The notes: a model not told the origin generated them from the letters alone. A stretch of 64,000 nucleotides of DNA from Astragalus membranaceus (GCA_039519185.1 CM076850.1:158578462-158642461); one strand, 5' to 3'. Positions 1 to 10,745 are shown, counted from the first letter of the stretch. A program made the numbers and translations.

Positions 1-560
1 GCAAAATGCAGAGAACTGCGTTCTTTACTTCGGTACGTTAGAAAATCGGTGATTAATTCGGAGAATTTTCCAGCTTTAATACAGAGACTCCTCGTACGGA
101 AAATGTTGGGGAGGGAATCTATTCTTTTATTCTATTTCTTTATTATGAAAATCGAATTCGATTCCAGGTTTTTCGGGTTCATATTACTACCTCATTGTTT
201 TTTTTTGACCAAATTACTACCTTATTGTTGTTCGCTGAAGATGGAGATTTCGCCGAGTTTTGGGTAGCACGGCGTTTTGAAGACGAAGACGATCCCTTCA
301 GAACCATTGTTGTGCGATGGAGACGAAGCAGGCACAGTTGCGAACCAATAAGAGATTTTACTTTACTAGAGGGAAATTTCAATTTCTAAAGAGGGTAATG
401 TAGTGGATGAGTAATAAATTTGAGAAATAATTTGCACAAAAAACAGTACGGAAGAGCCAAGATTCAGGCTTGTTTGTTACATTTCAAAAAAGATGTGATT
501 TTGACATACAAATAATTTAGAGATTACTTTTTAGAGAGACTTGTAAAACCAGAGAAGTTA
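1..560. other. Intergenic DNA without a supported gene
   Basis: No reading frame here has family-like content. On the minus strand a short Ser/Lys-rich frame starting near 325 runs into two candidate splice donors (AAG|GTAGTA near 220-228), so a first exon of a gene leaving the window to the left is conceivable. There is no homology or acceptor to support it. Confidence 0.4.
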
Positions 561-841
561 TTCCCTCCCTTCATTTAACGTTAGTTAGTAGCACAGTAAA
601 TATCTCCTACGTGGTACGTTAAGTGTCACATTGTCACATTAGATTTAAGAAATGGACAAATCAGTCCCTGACAATTTTAAAAAAGGGACGAATCGGTCAT
701 TTTAGTCTCTCCATTCATTTAACCATTACCAACACAATAAACGTTTCCTACGTGGTACGTTAAGTGTCGCATTGTCACGTTAGATTTATGAAATGGACAA
801 ATTAATCCCTAACGGTTTAAAAAAACGGACGAATGGGTCAT
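561..841. repeat. Two imperfect tandem units of about 140 bp
   Basis: The halves share, in the same order, a CATTTAAC block, a CCTACGTGGTACGTTAAGTG block, TTGTCAC, AGATTTA.GAAATGGACAAAT, a C/T-rich 'CCCT' box and GGACGAAT.GGTCAT. The units are roughly 561-700 and 701-841 and about 80% alike by eye. This is an old tandem duplication of a non-coding repeat. I do not recognise its family. Confidence 0.7.
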
Positions 842-1513
842 AATGTTACTGTTCATCGTCTTTGCTCAAAATCTTGGATGGTCAAAATGTTGTGTTTTGT
901 ATAATAGTTTATTTTAAAGTTATTTATTATTATTTAATTTAGAGTTAATTTTTATTAGCCGGTTATATTTCAGCTCCAACGGATTGCGATTATTATTCAT
1001 GTAGTCTTAAAACCGATTGTGCAACCAATATTCTCATTTATTCCTTTTAATTGCTATTATTGTGTTTTATATGAGGAACTTCTTTTTTCTTTGACCAAAA
1101 ATGAGGAACTTCTTTTTGGCAATCACTCGGAAAAAAAAAAACAAAATTAAGAACGAGTAAAAATGAGGAACTTCTAACGGCTAGAAAAATGGCTAATATA
1201 TATTGGTGTTGGCCACTATTAGAGAGGAGGAGATATACCGATGTAAAATTTCTCAAGTTTCTTTTCAATAAAATAAAACCATGTATGAAGATAATTGTGT
1301 TGGAAATATTGGATAAATATAAATATTGTAAGAAATAAAATGGGAAGAAGTAGAAGTTGTGGCGTGGCAAAAGTCATTGCGTTGAAAGCAAATTTAGGTG
1401 GACTTCTGACACAATTCAATCTGGTTTGCTACTCAAGGATTTCACAACACCGTATTCGGACTCGTGCACTCGAGGTCAAAACACGTTGGAGTTTCACAAA
1501 CAATACCCCCAAA
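842..1513. other. AT-rich stretch, no gene seen
   Basis: The stretch is AT-rich with a few short open frames that have stops and no recognisable content. 'GAGGAACTTCTTTTT'-like words recur around 1072-1172, showing local duplication. No RNA gene or mobile-element terminus is visible. Confidence 0.5.
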
Positions 1514-1946
1514 TATTACTAGAAAATAAGATGAAGAAAGTAATTATTAATTTCGGTTTTCTCATACCAAAACCATTAATTATCTGACAGAAGTTTTCTA
1601 TACTCCACTTAAACTTATTCTGTAAGGCTTAGCTCAATTGGCAAAGGCTGAATTTGTTAGGCTGGATATCATGTCCCGGATTCGAACCCGGGATATCACA
1701 GTTGTGTGCGTGAGTTTCTAGTGGCAATTGCCACTTCATCTACAGATAAATAAATAAAACTTGTTTCTTTGAAAGAAAGAAATTGGTTGGATAATAATGG
1801 ATCCACTAAATTGTAATTAAGACCAAGTTATTACAAAAGACCAGTGCATTTGCACGCCTCAGTCAAAACCGATAAGTTTTATTTACACGTGTTTTTCTAT
1901 TATTTTATTATTATTATATTTATTTCTAACTTTTATTGTTCTTTTG
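1514..1946 (+). repeat. Direct repeat, copy 1 (contains a SINE)
   Basis: From TATTACTAGAAAATAAG at 1514 to TTGTTCTTTTG at 1946 this segment is nearly identical to 2831-3270. The visible differences are a 2-bp deletion in the SINE B-box arm, a few transitions, and a longer (ATT)n run in copy 2. The second copy starts at the base immediately after a Helitron-type 3' end. The arrangement is either a tandem duplication of 1514-2830 (second unit truncated) or a consequence of rolling-circle transposition. Confidence 0.85.
1621..1765 (+). mobile_element. tRNA-derived SINE, copy 1
   Basis: A pol III internal promoter is visible: an A-box-like TTAGCTCAATTGG (1629-1641) and a B-box GGATTCGAACCC (1678-1689), spaced as in a tRNA gene. 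A non-tRNA body (GTGGCAATTGCCACTTC) follows, then an (ATAA)n-like tail near 1745-1760. It cannot be a functional tRNA because there is no acceptor-stem pairing or anticodon arm of normal form. It lies inside the duplicated segment, so the two SINEs are one insertion copied, not two insertions. Confidence 0.7.
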
Positions 1947-2830
1947 GTTAGTACTATTTGCGTGAGTGTTATCTCATGCAAGGATTTTTGATTTTGCATC
2001 TTTTGAAGTTTGTTTGATTTTGACTTAAATTGTTGGCTTTTCATGGAATTTCCATGGCTTTAATTAAGACTTTGAGTTTTTTTAGTATATATTCCTCTCA
2101 TTATATTTATAAATATGATGGTTTTCTGATATAATTATATCAATATATATCTTAATACAATTTGCTTTTACTATAAAACATCAACAAGTTATATAATACT
2201 TGAGTGTATTATTCTATGTAAATGTAACATGTAAACTAAGGAATGATTCAATATATCAGAAAAATGTCTCATGTTATATCATTGTAAATTAATGCTCCAT
2301 ACCCAATGCGAGAAATACAATTTATTTTGAATAATATAAACATATATTTAATATATATAAAATACAATTATATATTTTATAAACATGTCATAAACGTAAA
2401 TAATAAGACAAATTAAATTTATATATCATTGTAAATTAAATAAGAAATTAGGACAATATTGACTAATATAAAAATCGATTTGAAGACCAAATCAGACCGC
2501 TAAAACGAAGTTTCGAGTCGTATACGTAATTTATTTGTGCTTGAACACACTGATTTAAGTTCATATTTGAAAGGATAAAAATTGTGTTTAAATGTGTTGT
2601 TATCAAAAAATTATATCAAGCCAGCAAAAAAATCACTACAATTATGTATATAGCAATAATTACATATATTTATCTACTTAGAAACATCAAAATTTGATAC
2701 CTATAAAGTCAATTGTGTATATTATATAAGTTATAATATTCATTATACAATACAACGTAATATATAATTTATTATTTGTGATAATAATTGTATAGAGATT
2801 CCCCGTGCAGGGCACGGGTAGGAATACTAG
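1947..2830 (+). mobile_element. Helitron-type element, 3' terminus clear, 5' end not found
   Basis: The right end has all features of a plant Helitron 3' terminus. A perfect hairpin CCCGTGC/GCACGGG (2802-2808 and 2812-2818, loop AGG) lies 8 bp upstream of a terminal CTAG (2827-2830), with T as the next base, as expected for insertion between A and T. The body is AT-rich and non-coding, with no Rep/helicase frame, so it would be non-autonomous. No 5' TC end with its usual motif could be identified between 1947 and 2200, so the left limit is only the end of the flanking repeat. Confidence 0.65.
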
Positions 2831-3270
2831 TATTACTAGAAAATAAGATGAAGAAAGTAATTATTAATTTCGGTTTTCTCATACCCAAACCATTAATTAT
2901 CTGACAGAAGTTTTCTATACTCCACTTAAACTTATTCTGTAAGGCTTAGCTCAATTGGCAAAGGCTGAATTTGTTAGGCTGGATATCATGTCCCGGATTC
3001 GAACCCGATATCATAGTTGTGTGCGTGAGTTTCTAATGGCAATTGCCACTTCATCTACAGATAAATAAATAAAACTTGTTCCTTTGAAAGAAAGAAATTG
3101 GTTGGATAATAATGGATCCACTAAATTGTAATTAAGACCAAGTTATTACAAAAGACCAGTGCATTTGCACGCCTCAGTCAAAACCGGTAAGTTCTATTTA
3201 CACGTGTTTTTCTATTATTTTATTATTATTATTATTATTATATTTATTTCTAACTTTTATTGTTCTTTTG
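2831..3270 (+). repeat. Direct repeat, copy 2 (contains a SINE)
   Basis: Second copy of 1514-1946, starting exactly after the Helitron-type CTAG. The (ATT)n run near 3222-3241 is longer than in copy 1. After TTCTTTTG at 3270 the two copies diverge completely. Confidence 0.85.
2938..3081 (+). mobile_element. tRNA-derived SINE, copy 2
   Basis: Same A-box and B-box words as the SINE at 1621. The B-box arm has lost two G's (CGAACCCGATATC instead of CGAACCCGGGATATC), which breaks the short inverted repeat of copy 1. It lies in the duplicated segment. Confidence 0.7.
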
Positions 3271-3889
3271 CTAATTCTTTGTCAAAATTATTTTGTCAAA
3301 ATTTGTAATCAATTTTATCATTGTAATTTTAGCAACAAATTTTCCAACACAAAATAGAAACAATAATAGGATAACCACCTCTAATATTTTTTTTGGTCTA
3401 CTTAGATAAATTGGCATATAAACACCACGTACACTGGCCATACGTCTAATATAACAATTGATTATTTGCACCAAAAACTATTTGAAAACTAAAAACGTTA
3501 TATGAGAATTTTTTTTGCAATGAATGCTTTAAATGTGTACTTTTAATCACTAATTGAGTGAAAATTTTGTTGTTCATTGTGGTCCTACCCAGCTCGAGAA
3601 ATTAGTCTCTACCGTTGCGTGTTTAAAAAGTAAAATTGAGCCAGCTACTACACGGAACCGAATATGCAAAAGGATGGTTCTACAATTGATGATAATTATA
3701 GCCATAGTTTGAAGGGAATGCGAGCAGTTGGAGAATATGATGTCAAGTCGTTGCCACTTGCCACTTGCTAGCCTTGAAGATGCTGGAATATGATGTCAAG
3801 TCGTAGCCCTCCTAAGCGACATACGAGAAACACACATAACAATGATTCTTAGCATATCACCGCAACTTTATTTGAAAGCTACCGGCAAA
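3271..3889. other. Unassigned intergenic DNA
   Basis: No gene is recognised. The word GAATATGATGTCAAGTCGT occurs twice (about 3733 and 3786), a small tandem duplication with a 53-bp period. Around 3890-3920 the sequence passes into the LTR fragment at right without a visible target duplication. Confidence 0.4.
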
Positions 3890-4173
3890 CTCATTCCCAG
3901 ACCATTCTCTATCAGGGACAAACGATGACGAGGCCTAGGTTTTTGGGCTCATGACTTCCCCTCCCACTAGTATGCTAATCTCCACCCGCATTGGGCCGTC
4001 TACCCGCATTGGGCCGTCAACAATCAATAACATGAACATAACATAACATTATTATTATTATTACCATTATAACCTTAGTGATCTCACTCGTGACTACTAA
4101 GCTTGTTATCCTGACTTATAGACATCTAAAGTTAAACCACCTACATTCATGTATCTCAAACACAATCAACACT

Positions 4174-4469
4174 ACCCGCATTGGGCCGTCACATAAACAA
4201 TATACCCGCATTGGGCCGCCTACCCGCATTGGGCCGTCTACCCGCATTGGGCCGTCAACAAACAATGTACTCGCATTGGGCCGTCACAGAAACAATATGC
4301 CTGCATTGGGCCGTCTACCCGCATTGGGCCGTCAACAAACAATGTACCCGCATTGGACCGTCACATAAACAATATACCCACATTGGGTCGTCTACCCGCA
4401 TTGGGCCGTCAACAAACAATGTACCCGCATTGGGCCGTCACATAAACAATATACCCGCATTGGGCCGTC
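4174..4469. repeat. Array of 12 CCCGCATTGGGCCGTC units
   Basis: Twelve copies of a 16-18-bp word are separated either by nothing (18-bp step) or by alternating 12-bp spacers (AACAAACAATGT or ACATAAACAATA type, 30-bp step). Two further units sit at 3984-4019. The related LTR at 39130 has a single copy in the opposite orientation, so the array is a local expansion inside the LTR. Open frames across it are by-products of the repeat. Confidence 0.9.
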
Positions 4470-4633
4470 AACAAACAATCAACATGGACATAAAGTTGTT
4501 ATCATTAGACTCAAGCTATTCCAATGAATTCCGGTTATTTTATCATGACATAACGTTGGGGAAGGGTTTAGGATGGGTTTGGAATCGATTAGGAAGACTT
4601 TGGACACATTTTGAGAATTTGGACAGAAGCATA

Positions 4634-4743
4634 CGCACGACCCGTGCTTGATGGCGCACGGTCCGTGCACGAAATAACATTCTGCAAATCCTGTGACAGA
4701 AGGTGACGCACGACCCGTGCGCTGGGGGCGCACGGTCCGTTCC
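4634..4743. repeat. Paired GCACG-N-CCGTGC palindromes in the Tekay-like LTR
   Basis: There are four imperfect palindromes: CGCACGACCCGTGC (4634-4647), GCGCACGGTCCGTGCAC (4654-4670), ACGCACGACCCGTGCGC (4706-4722) and GCGCACGGTCCGTTCC (4728-4743). They form two pairs, each ordered 'GACCC' then 'GGTCC'. The same two-pair layout is kept in the diverged LTR copies at 38691-38804 and 43501-43614. Confidence 0.85.
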
Positions 4744-6813
4744 TGTCACACAGAGTTGCTGAAATGCTATTTCGTGCAGTTTTCCACTCCGTTGCGTGTC
4801 CAAACTCCGTTCCGATCGATACTTAACTCATCAACCTTCGAAAACAGAATCTTATCTAGTCAAACAATCCACATATCAACAATCTAACAATCATAATAAT
4901 CAATCACAGTCTCAATTAAACGGACACATAACTCAACGTTCAAAACGTATTTTCACAAAGCGCCTTGACGCCGGTTTTAACAATCGAAAGACCAAACCAG
5001 ACGACATCGGGATTTAGCGAACGGCCACTCTACAGAAAGCTTATGAAGTCTAGTTTCTGGCTATATCTTTAGAATTTCAAAATGATGAGTCATATAGTAC
5101 AGTTTTCACAAACAAGGCGGTAGGTCCAGAAAATGGGGCAGCAACTGTGACCTAGATTGCAATCTTCCTAAAGTGATCAAAACTTACTCAATTAACCTGA
5201 AACTTGAGCCTAAACAGTAGTAAATTAAGTCTAGTTTTCAAAGAAATAGAAATCATTCGAAAAGGAGTTCAATTGAAACCACCATGCCCAAAACACTGAC
5301 CCTATGTCCAGATTGTTCCCAGAATTTTACTCTAAGTTGTGAAGCCTATAGCTGGAGCTATACTACTCCAAATGCGACCAAACCAAATCCAAAATGACAT
5401 GAATTCAGTCTAGTTTCTAAAATGGTAAGCTATATAATTTATCAACCAGCAAAACAGTCCCAGTTAGCTGAAATCCGTACCTATCTAGAAAGTGTCTACA
5501 CAGTGAGCTTAGCAACAATTTAAGTATCCAAACAGCAACCAATTCAGCCATCAAGCATAATTTCATCAAGAAACAATCAACACATATATTAACAACAATT
5601 TCCCTAGTGAGTATAGAACTCACCTTTGGCGATGAAAACCGTACACAACACCGGAACTCCGTGAACACGAACGAACCGTAACACACGAACTCTCCGAATC
5701 CGCTCCAACGAACACAAAATCGATCCCGGGCGAATCCTCAAACTTGACCAGTTACTGAAGCATCCCTGAATGCATCTCGAATCAACCCGAACTACTTCGA
5801 ACCGCTTTCCAACTTTGAACTCAGCTACCCGAAATGCTCCTGCTGTTTCCAGCAACCATGTGACATTTTGCAACGAACATAACTCAGTCAATTATCTACC
5901 AAACTTAGCAAAACAGGTGTCTATTGTGAAGGAAATTTTGTCTATTTTCTGATGGAGGAAACTTCAAACGCATGCAACCAGAATTCTAGGAGTTATCGCG
6001 AAAACAAGGGGACTGGTTCAGTACTGGGTCAGATTTATAACCGAAACTTGTGGACACAATATCTCCCTCATTTCCAAATGAAATCTGATGGTTCTTGGGC
6101 CTAAACTGGAGGATTTTGTGTCTAGTTTCTGAAGAAACAACAATTATCTTAGTAGGAGGTCTTTACAGGGAGTTACGAAGAAAACACTGAAGGGTGCCAA
6201 AACGGGTTTCTGCAGCACTTGTTTCTTCATGATGAACTTGTTGCATCTTCAATGGTGATTTGGCTTGGAGAAGGGTGATGGGTTGCGAAATTGGTATCAC
6301 AGTGTAGAGGAGGATGAGCTGATTGTAATGGTCTTAAGATATTTCACATGCATGGAAGGTTGAAGGATTAATCCTCTCTCCTTCTCTCCCACTCTCCCCT
6401 CACGGTTTCCCTCTTTCTTTCTCCCCTCTCTACTTCTGTATTTTCTGAAATTGATGCAAATGAGGTGAGTGTGGGGAGGTACCTCAGCTGGGGGGGTGTA
6501 AGTGGGGGTGGGAAAAGACAATTCTGCCCTCACTTATTTACTTAAAATTACTAAGATACCCTTTTTCTCTTAACTTACCCTTAACTTGATAACTATGACT
6601 CATTTCCATTCCAAACTTTCAGTTTTTCTAAACAAAGTGAGATTTGGGTGACTTTGACAAGTGTGAGCTGAAGGTGTTCTAAATGTTAGGAAATGACCAA
6701 AATAACCCTGATAGCTAATATCACACTTAGACTTCTATTTCGCTAATTAATCAAACATAACCTCATGCTAACTTTTATTAACCAACTTAGCTAGAAATTG
6801 GGGATGTTACAAT

Positions 6814-7037
6814 GGCAGCGTACCTCGTACTGATTTGACAGCTATTGACTGATAATTGACAGCTATCAATTGTACCAATCATAAGAATATGCGAATCTTA
6901 GGGAATTGTGTGAATCCTTGGTATAAAATCTATCCACATCAGCTTCTAGCAGCTAGATGATTTTATTACATCAATTGAAAAGTAAAATTGCAGTCAACAA
7001 CCTTAAAGTTACTGAGGTAAAGGAATATTCTGTCACA
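6814..7037 (-). repeat. 3' LTR of the chromovirus, half missing
   Basis: It matches about 9213-9439 with a handful of differences. On the minus strand it starts TGTGACAGAATATTCC at 7037. The remaining 200 bp are absent because the Tekay-like LTR begins at 6813. Just outside 7037 on the minus strand a purine run (GAAGGGAAGGGTAT, 7038-7051) is the polypurine tract. Confidence 0.85.
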
Positions 7038-7073
7038 ATACCCTTCCCTTCAAGCACACCCTTGTCCTCAAGG

Positions 7074-8330
7074 GTGGAGGTTAGGGAACCTTTTGAGAAG
7101 GTCATGGCAGTATTCCCATGTAGCTTGGTCTGGACCACAATCTTTCCACTACACAAGGACCTTTGTAGCAGCAATGTTACCCCTTTTCACCATCTTCCTA
7201 CCAAGGATAGCTTCAGGAACTAGTGTGTCAGGCGGAGGGAGGTGACTTGCAGTGAGGGGCACCGTAACAGCTTGCTCAGGATTGGGGCAGAGTTTTAGCT
7301 GAGAAACATGGAATACTGGGTGGATTCCAATAGTAGTAGGTATTTCCAAGTGATAAGCTGTGCCCCCAATTCTGTCCAGGATTTTAAATGGGCCAAAGAA
7401 CTTTGGAAGGAGCTTGTGATGTCTGTATTGCTTCAGAGTATGATGTCTGTAAGGTTGGAGCTTTAGGTAGACAATGTTCCCAATAGAGAATCTCCTCTCA
7501 GACCTGTGTCTGTTGGCCTGCTGTTGCATCCTATTCTGTGCTCTGAGTAGGTGAAACTGCAGCAGTTTGATCATCTCTTCTCTTGCTGTTAGTGATCTAT
7601 CCACTGTGATAGATGTTGATTCCCCAGGTAAGTATGGCAGATGGATAGGAGGTGGTTGCCCGTAGACAATTTCATAGGGGGTGAGGCTTGCAGCACTGTG
7701 ATGGTTAGTGTTGTACCACCATTCAGCTAAGGATAGCCATTTGGACCATTGAGTAGGTTTCTCAGAGCACATACATCTCAGGTATGTTTCAAGGGATTTG
7801 TTAACTATCTCAGTCTGGCCATCAGTTTGAGGGTGGTATGCAGTAGATTTTTGTAGAGTTACTCTCTGCAAATTAAAGAATTCAGACCAGAAATCACTGA
7901 TGAAGATAGGGTCCCTGTCACTGGTTATAGTAGATGGCATGCCATGGAGCTTGAAGATGTGGTCCAGGAACAATTGAGCTATGTCAGCAGCAGTAAAAGG
8001 GTGAGAAATAGGAATGAAATGAGCATATTTGCTCAGTCTGTCCACCACCACCCAGATTACTTGTTTGCCAAAAGAATTAGGCAATCCTTCCACAAAGTCC
8101 ATGTTGATATCTTCCCAGATTTTGTTAGGTACAGGTAGAGGTTCGAGCAGGCCAGGAGAAGCAGAATTATCAATTTTGCATTGCTGACATACAGGACAGT
8201 TTCTGATATAGTTCTGAACCTCTCTGTGCATACCTTTCCAGAAAAATAGTTATTTGGTACGAGCAAGAGTGGCATCTCTGCCTGAATGACCACCAAGAGC
8301 TGAGTCATGGTAACTTTGACAGAAGCATCT
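7074..8330 (-). pseudogene. Chromovirus integrase plus chromodomain, broken
   Basis: The longest open part (8231-7149) has the end of the zinc-binding HHCC domain (NCPVCQQCK), then a DDE integrase core with DFVEGLP, SDRDPIF and the AYHPQTDGQTE motif at about residues 48, 105 and 131-141, a GPFKILDRIGGTAY block (GPY/F module) and PVFHVSQLK. It ends in a chromodomain starting at PEAILGRKM. A TAG at 7146-7148 interrupts the chromodomain. The matching reading continues in frame (WKDCGPDQATWE) to about 7074, and a TGA then falls where the family normally reads on. Upstream, the HHCC region (8235-8330) lies in a different frame from RNase H and contains a stop. Confidence 0.85.
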
Positions 8331-8985
8331 GAACCGACTACCAGCTTCCCTTTTCTTCTGAATTCACCATTTACCCAAGAGAATTTTGGGTGTGATGTTG
8401 GGGATTTAATCAGGTCAGCAATGATCTGTTGTAAGCCTGAGTCAGTGTTCCAAGAAGATTTGATTGTTTCTAATAACCCTTCTGCAGCAGCATTAATTGT
8501 AAGAGCAAGAAGTTCAGCGCCATCCCTTCTAGATAGAGCATCAGCTGCTTTGTTGGAGGTTCCTTCCTTGTAATGAATCTCAAATTCAAACCCCATGAGT
8601 TTGGAGACCCATACTTGCTGAAAAGGGGTATTCAATCTCTGTTCAAGGATGTGTTTGATGCTCTTTTGATCTGTCTTGATAATAAATGGAACGTGAGACA
8701 AGTAACCCCCCCCCCCCCCCCACTTTTGCACTGCATACACAATGGCAAGCAATTCTCTTTCATAAATGGACATAGCCTGTAGCTTGGGGCCCAGAGATTT
8801 GCTTATATAAGCAATGGGGTGGTGTTCCTGCATAAGGACAGCACCTATGCCCTTACCAGAGGCATATGTTTCAACTGTAAAGGTTTTAGTAAAGTCAGGC
8901 AATTTCAAAACAGGAGCAGAACTAAGGGCCTGTTGTAAAGTGGTAAAAGCAGCAGTAGCTGTTTCTGTCCATAAGTGACTAGGGA
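8331..8985 (-). pseudogene. Chromovirus RNase H fragment
   Basis: The frame from about 8985 down to 8331 begins in the RT-RNase H linker (AFTTLQQALSSAPVLKLPDF) and continues with RNase H (GKGIGAVLMQEHHPIAY, ERELLAIVYAVQKW, TDQKSIKHILEQ, ADALSRR). The first catalytic aspartate of the usual ETDASGKG motif is a tyrosine here (ETYASGKG). A run of 16 C's on the plus strand (8706-8721) adds a poly-Gly stretch between KW and YLSHVPF. The frame departs from the integrase frame near 8310. It is a non-functional remnant. Confidence 0.85.
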
Positions 8986-8993
8986 ACAGGAAC

Positions 8994-9010
8994 GGTGCTC
9001 TGAGTACCAA
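8994..9010 (-). other. Chromovirus primer binding site
   Basis: On the minus strand TTGGTACTCAGAGCACC lies 1 bp from the LTR end. It resembles the initiator tRNA-Met complement TGGTATCAGAGC with a two-base change. Confidence 0.7.
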
Positions 9011-9011
9011 T

Positions 9012-9439
9012 TGTTACAGGGAACAAGGTTGGGTTGCTAGGGTTCACTCAAGAATCGTTAACAACCCTCACTGTGTCCAGACACTGCAATGGAAGAATAC
9101 TGTGCGTTGGAACAAAGTGACAGGACAGAGAATTAGGGTTTAAAGAGGTAAGAAGAATTTATGATTTCAATATTGATTGCTTCATTCATTGTGGCTGCTG
9201 CTATAAATAGCAAAATGGCAGCGTACCTCGTACTGATTTGACAACTATTGACTGATAATTGACAGCTATCAATTGTACCAATCATAAGAATATGCGAATC
9301 CTAGGGAGTTGTGCGAATCCTAGGTATAAAATCTATCCACATCAGCTTCTAGCAGCTAGATATTTTATTACATCAATTGAAAAGTAAAATTGCAATCAAC
9401 AACCTTAAAGTTACTGAGGTCAAGGAATATTCTGTCACA
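9012..9439 (-). repeat. 5' LTR of the chromovirus
   Basis: 428 bp, minus-strand TGTGACAG...CCTGTAACA, with TG/CA termini. It contains CTATAAATAG (about 9200-9209 on the plus strand, itself a palindrome), a plausible TATA region. The right half matches the truncated 3' LTR at 6814-7037. Confidence 0.85.
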
Positions 9440-9830
9440 AATTCGCTACTGATCTTCTCTTTGGTGAGTGTCTCCTTTTATTTGATGTGGGATTGTTGGA
9501 AATGATTTTTTGAGTTTGGTTTCTTGAGTTGAAATTTATTTTAAGTCAAGAGAATGATTAGGAACTGGATGGAAACCTGTTGAGAAGGAAATGGGTATTA
9601 GAGGCAGTGGGTTAGAGGAAATGGGTGGTTGAGAAGGAATTGGATGAAATATTATCAATGTTTGGTTGATTGGGTTTTTTATTTGCATTGTGCAGATTTG
9701 TAATATTTGTTAAAAAAACTTTGCTGAATTCAATACAATATATTTGTTAAAAAAACTAATAAAACTGGCAATGGATAGAAAAAATAGAGAAAAGGAAATG
9801 TCCTCAGTACTTCTTTTTTTTCATTATGTT
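9440..9830. other. Unassigned stretch between two retroelements
   Basis: The region is AT-rich with GGAAATGGGT/GAGAAGGAATTGG words repeated around 9580-9640. No coding region or terminus is recognised. It may be the old flank into which both the chromovirus and the copia element inserted. Confidence 0.4.
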
Positions 9831-10404
9831 TGTTAGACTATCTGATTAGAGGGGGGTGAATAAGGTTATGTGCAAAACTTGAATTCTTTTTAATTTTAAG
9901 ATAATGCTAGTTTAAATTAAATGCGGAATCTGAGATTTAAACTTATATGATGTATGTAAGCAGGCAGATCAGGCACTACTTAATAGGCATATCATGCAAA
10001 GAGTACTATTACGCTATTTTCAGAGTTCAGGGTAGACAGATTTTATAAGCAGCGTAACAATAAATAGACCGGCGCAGTGATAGTATAATTATAACCAGAT
10101 TATAACCAGACAGATCTAGATGCGGTGATGTATTATGCTAACTACGCTATGATCAGTTATAACAATAATCAGATATTTATGTTTGGCGCAGTATAACAAT
10201 AAACAAACACAAATGACGAATAAAGTAAAAGAGTAGGGATAGAGATACACCAGGAATTTAGCGAGGTTCGGAATAAAAGTCCTACGTCCTCGGCCTCCGG
10301 CTTTGCAACCTTTGGACTTGCTGAAACCACTATATGAAGAATTGTTTACAAACAGACAACTTTCAAATAGCAAATCTCAATTCCCCCGAACCGAGAACCC
10401 GAGC

Positions 10405-10745
10405 ACACAGCTAAGGATTTCAACCCGCTTCAATCTCCTGATTGAACGACCCAAGAGCACCTCCCAGGATTTCACTACCACTTCAATCTTCCTTGATTGA
10501 AAGACCCAAGATCACCTCCCGGGATTTCAAACCAACTCAATCTCGTGATTGAGAGACCGAAGAACGCTTCCCAGGATTTCAAACCAACTCAATCTCTTGA
10601 TTGAGAGACCCAAGAAAACTTCCCAGGATTTCAAACCAACTCAATTTCCTGATTGAGAGGACCCAAGAAAACTTCCCAGGATTTCAAACCAACTCAATCT
10701 CCTGATTGAGAGACCCAAGAACAAATCCCAGGATTTCAAAGTGAC
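10405..10745. repeat. Tandem array of about 62-bp hairpin units
   Basis: Five to six units each contain (C/A)TCAATCTC.TGATTGAG, a short inverted repeat, then GACC(C/G)AAGA, a variable part and TCCCAGGATTTCAAACC. The intact SIRE LTR has a single related piece near 53575-53615 (CTCAATC..GATTGAG), so this is an expansion in this subfamily. Confidence 0.85.

Larger units (their letters stand above)
3890..6813 (-). mobile_element. Tekay-like Ty3-gypsy LTR, truncated at its 3' end
   Basis: On the minus strand the fragment starts at 6813 with TGTAACATCCCC, the 5' LTR terminus type that pairs with GGGTGTTACA 3' ends. Its interior matches, in diverged form and the same order, the plus-strand LTR at 37453-39987. 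Shared features are a pyrimidine/purine tract (6360-6435 versus 37685-37835), a GGTGAGTTCTA..CTCAC block (about 5605-5625 versus 38293-38310), paired GCACGG/CCGTGC palindromes (4634-4743), a GACGGCCC.ATGCGGGTG word (a tandem array here, single there), and ACTAG..GGGGAAGTCATGA (about 3945-3970 versus 39251-39275). The part matching 39300-39987 is missing. It abuts and interrupts the LTR of the chromovirus at 6814. The lineage name is inferred from the termini, since no coding domain is present. Confidence 0.65.
6814..9439 (-). mobile_element. Reina-type chromovirus (Ty3-gypsy), internally deleted and decayed
   Basis: Minus-strand order: 5' LTR 9439-9012, PBS, RNase H, integrase, chromodomain, PPT, 3' LTR 7037-6814 (cut by the Tekay-like LTR). 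Gag, protease and RT are missing, with RNase H following the PBS almost directly. This indicates an internal deletion near 8960-8990. Short LTRs (428 bp), a tRNA-Met-type PBS and a C-terminal chromodomain fit the small chromoviruses of the Reina/CRM group; Reina is the better guess from the integrase style. It is not capable of transposition. Confidence 0.75.

Noticed and set aside
179..382. First exon of a host gene on the minus strand
   Set aside because: There are only a short Ser-rich frame and two donor-like GTAGTA sites; no supporting homology or continuation in the window.
1621..1700. tRNA gene
   Set aside because: A and B boxes are present, but there is no acceptor stem or proper anticodon arm, and an extended body and tail follow; it is a SINE.
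4174..4469. CRISPR array
   Set aside because: Spacers are only two alternating near-identical 12-mers or absent, in a plant LTR; it is a tandem expansion.
4078..4651. Protein-coding frames rich in ALGR/RIGPS
   Set aside because: They are translations of the 18-bp repeat in two phases with no family resemblance.
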